Shown one piece after another: positions 63,005 through 64,000 of a stretch of DNA of 64,000 bases. Source of the stretch: DATBVX01 sp963724625 (GTDB taxonomy: Bacteria; Pseudomonadota; Gammaproteobacteria; Steroidobacterales; Steroidobacteraceae). Numbering within the stretch: position 1 is the stretch's first letter; each line of letters starts with the position of its first letter. The DNA is taken from assembly GCA_963724625.1 (NCBI GenBank), contig CAVRVO010000017.1, forward strand, positions 248,001 through 312,000, given 5' to 3'. The notes under the pieces are model-generated. The model was given only the letters and a program-made list of their open reading frames with translations. It was not told the origin of the DNA and ran no database searches. Both the position numbers and the translations under genes were made by a program.

Positions 63005-64000
63005 ATGGAGATGGAAGCAGAGGAATTACGTGCCTGGGCCACCCTGCTCAGGATTTCCAGTCTCACCTATGAGCGCGTCGCACACGCGCTGCAATCGGTT
63101 GTCAGCGTCGCAGAGCTGGTGCGCGCAGCCGCGCAACGTCCGGAGTTGCTCGACCTGACGGAACACGCCTGTAAACAACTTCGCTCCCTCGATCCGAGAC
63201 TTCTCGATGCCGATCTCGCCTGGCTCAACGGGCCGGATCGGCACCTCATTGCGCTAACCTCACCGCATGTATCCGCCGCTGCTCGCTCAGGCCGGTGGCG
63301 CGCCGCCGGCTCTGTATGTGCTGGGCTTGTCGCAGGTGCTGGCGACTCCCCAGCTCGCGATCGTAGGAAGCCGCAATCCGACCGCGAGCGGGCGCGAAAC
63401 AGCGTTTGATTTTGCTGCGCACCTGGCGAGCTGCGGGCTCACGATCACGAGCGGACTCGCCGAAGGAATCGACGCGGCCGGACATCGCGGCGCATTGTCC
63501 GCCGGCGGAATCAGCATCGCGGTCTGCGGAACCGGTCTTGATGTCACATACCCGGAACACCACGTGGAGCTGGCCAGATCGATCGCCGCGCACGGCGCGC
63601 TGGTCTCGGAATTCCCACCGGGCACTCGCCCGCGCCGCGAATACTTCCCGCAGCGCAATCGGATCATCAGCGGCCTCAGCCTGGGAACGCTGGTAGTGGA
63701 GGCTGCTCGGCAGAGCGGCTCGCTGATCACTGCGCGCAACGCAACCGAGCAAGGCCGCGAGGTATTTGCCATTCCCGGATCGATTCACAACCCCATGTCA
63801 CACGGCTGTCATCGCCTGATTCGCGACGGCGCCAAGCTGGTGGAAACTGCGGAAGACATTCTCTCGGAACTGCATTGGCCCGCGGCGGCGACTGTCGCGG
63901 CAACGCACGCAGCAGCCGACAAAAAAGAAAACGGCAGCGCACCTGGATTGGACAAAGAATACGAAATCCTGTTAGATGCGCTCGGCTTCGATGCCTTGGG
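63005..64000 (+). pseudogene. dprA: DNA processing protein DprA (Smf), frameshifted and cut by the window end
   Basis: DprA binds incoming single-stranded DNA and loads RecA during natural transformation. The N-terminal helical domain (AEELRAWATLLRISSLTYER, then PRLLDADLAWLNGPDRHLI) is in one frame. Near 63266-63270 the frame breaks. Skipping one base gives LTSPH-YPPLLAQAG, then the Rossmann-like core LAIVGSRNPTASGRETA, SGLAEGIDAAGH, YPEHHVELA and SLGTLVVEAARQSGSLIT. The gene runs past 64000. A single surplus base is enough to explain the break, so the gene is probably intact in the organism. Confidence 0.82.

Overview
The window is a G+C-rich chromosomal segment of a Gram-negative bacterium. 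It shows outer-membrane genes (Omp85 barrel, TonB receptor), lipid A-modifying arn genes, many lipoproteins, and gene orders typical of Gammaproteobacteria: priA-argS-SPOR gene, and ntrX-ntrY-DUF4390-rsmB-fmt-def divergent from LysM gene-dprA. The second order is, from memory, most like Xanthomonadales / Steroidobacterales / Nevskiales relatives. The order-level placement is inference. No rRNA, tRNA, CRISPR array, insertion sequence or prophage was found.

Layout. 0-5.7 kb: end of a Bcr/CflA drug exporter, a DUF4287-SRPBCC protein, ferrochelatase (hemH), a two-module VOC protein and an S46 dipeptidyl-peptidase; the last two are frameshifted. 5.9-13 kb: a seven-gene arn operon (arnC, split arnA, arnD, arnT, arnE, arnB) for adding 4-amino-4-deoxy-L-arabinose to lipid A. 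13-19 kb: an Omp85-type barrel, two YceI lipoproteins around a cytochrome b561, and a large acetyl-CoA hydrolase/transferase. 19-28.4 kb: a Tat-exported flavin amine oxidase, a TonB receptor, acetyl-CoA synthetase with a histone-like basic tail, a DSSGD-repeat protein, a CsbD protein and a cardiolipin synthase-like PLD enzyme. 28.4-32.4 kb: a compact set strongly resembling the sphingomonad lignin beta-aryl-ether pathway (two SDR dehydrogenases, LigF-like and LigE-like glutathione S-transferases, divergent MarR regulator). 32.4-41.1 kb: ketosamine kinase, HNH nuclease, three-subunit transhydrogenase pntAA-AB-B, an exported RidA-like lipoprotein, a GMC dehydrogenase with its Tat-exported small subunit, and small proteins. 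41.1-43 kb: an ECF-type sigma factor operon with a membrane anti-sigma candidate. 43.3-47.9 kb: priA, argS and an FtsN-like SPOR protein. 47.9-53.5 kb: a subtilase with a rhombosortase-type tail, a bufferin (MNIO-modified copper-binding peptide) operon and an M48 protease. 53.5-64 kb: a MOSC protein, the NtrY/NtrX two-component pair (NtrX with a degenerate ATPase domain), DUF4390, rsmB, fmt, def, a LysM lipoprotein and the start of dprA.

Main points. (1) The 28.4-32.4 kb cluster carries both GST types and two candidate C-alpha dehydrogenases, as expected for handling both stereochemical series of beta-O-4 lignin dimers, outside the sphingomonads. (2) The bufferin operon is a post-translationally modified metal-binding peptide system. 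(3) Acs has an unusual 58-residue Lys/Arg-rich tail. (4) NtrX has lost all the ATPase and sigma-54 contact motifs. (5) Nine single-base frameshifts interrupt conserved genes, eight of them between 3.2 and 16.7 kb and nearly all one surplus base. This looks like assembly error more than gene decay, and one of them creates a false ArnT-ArnE fusion.
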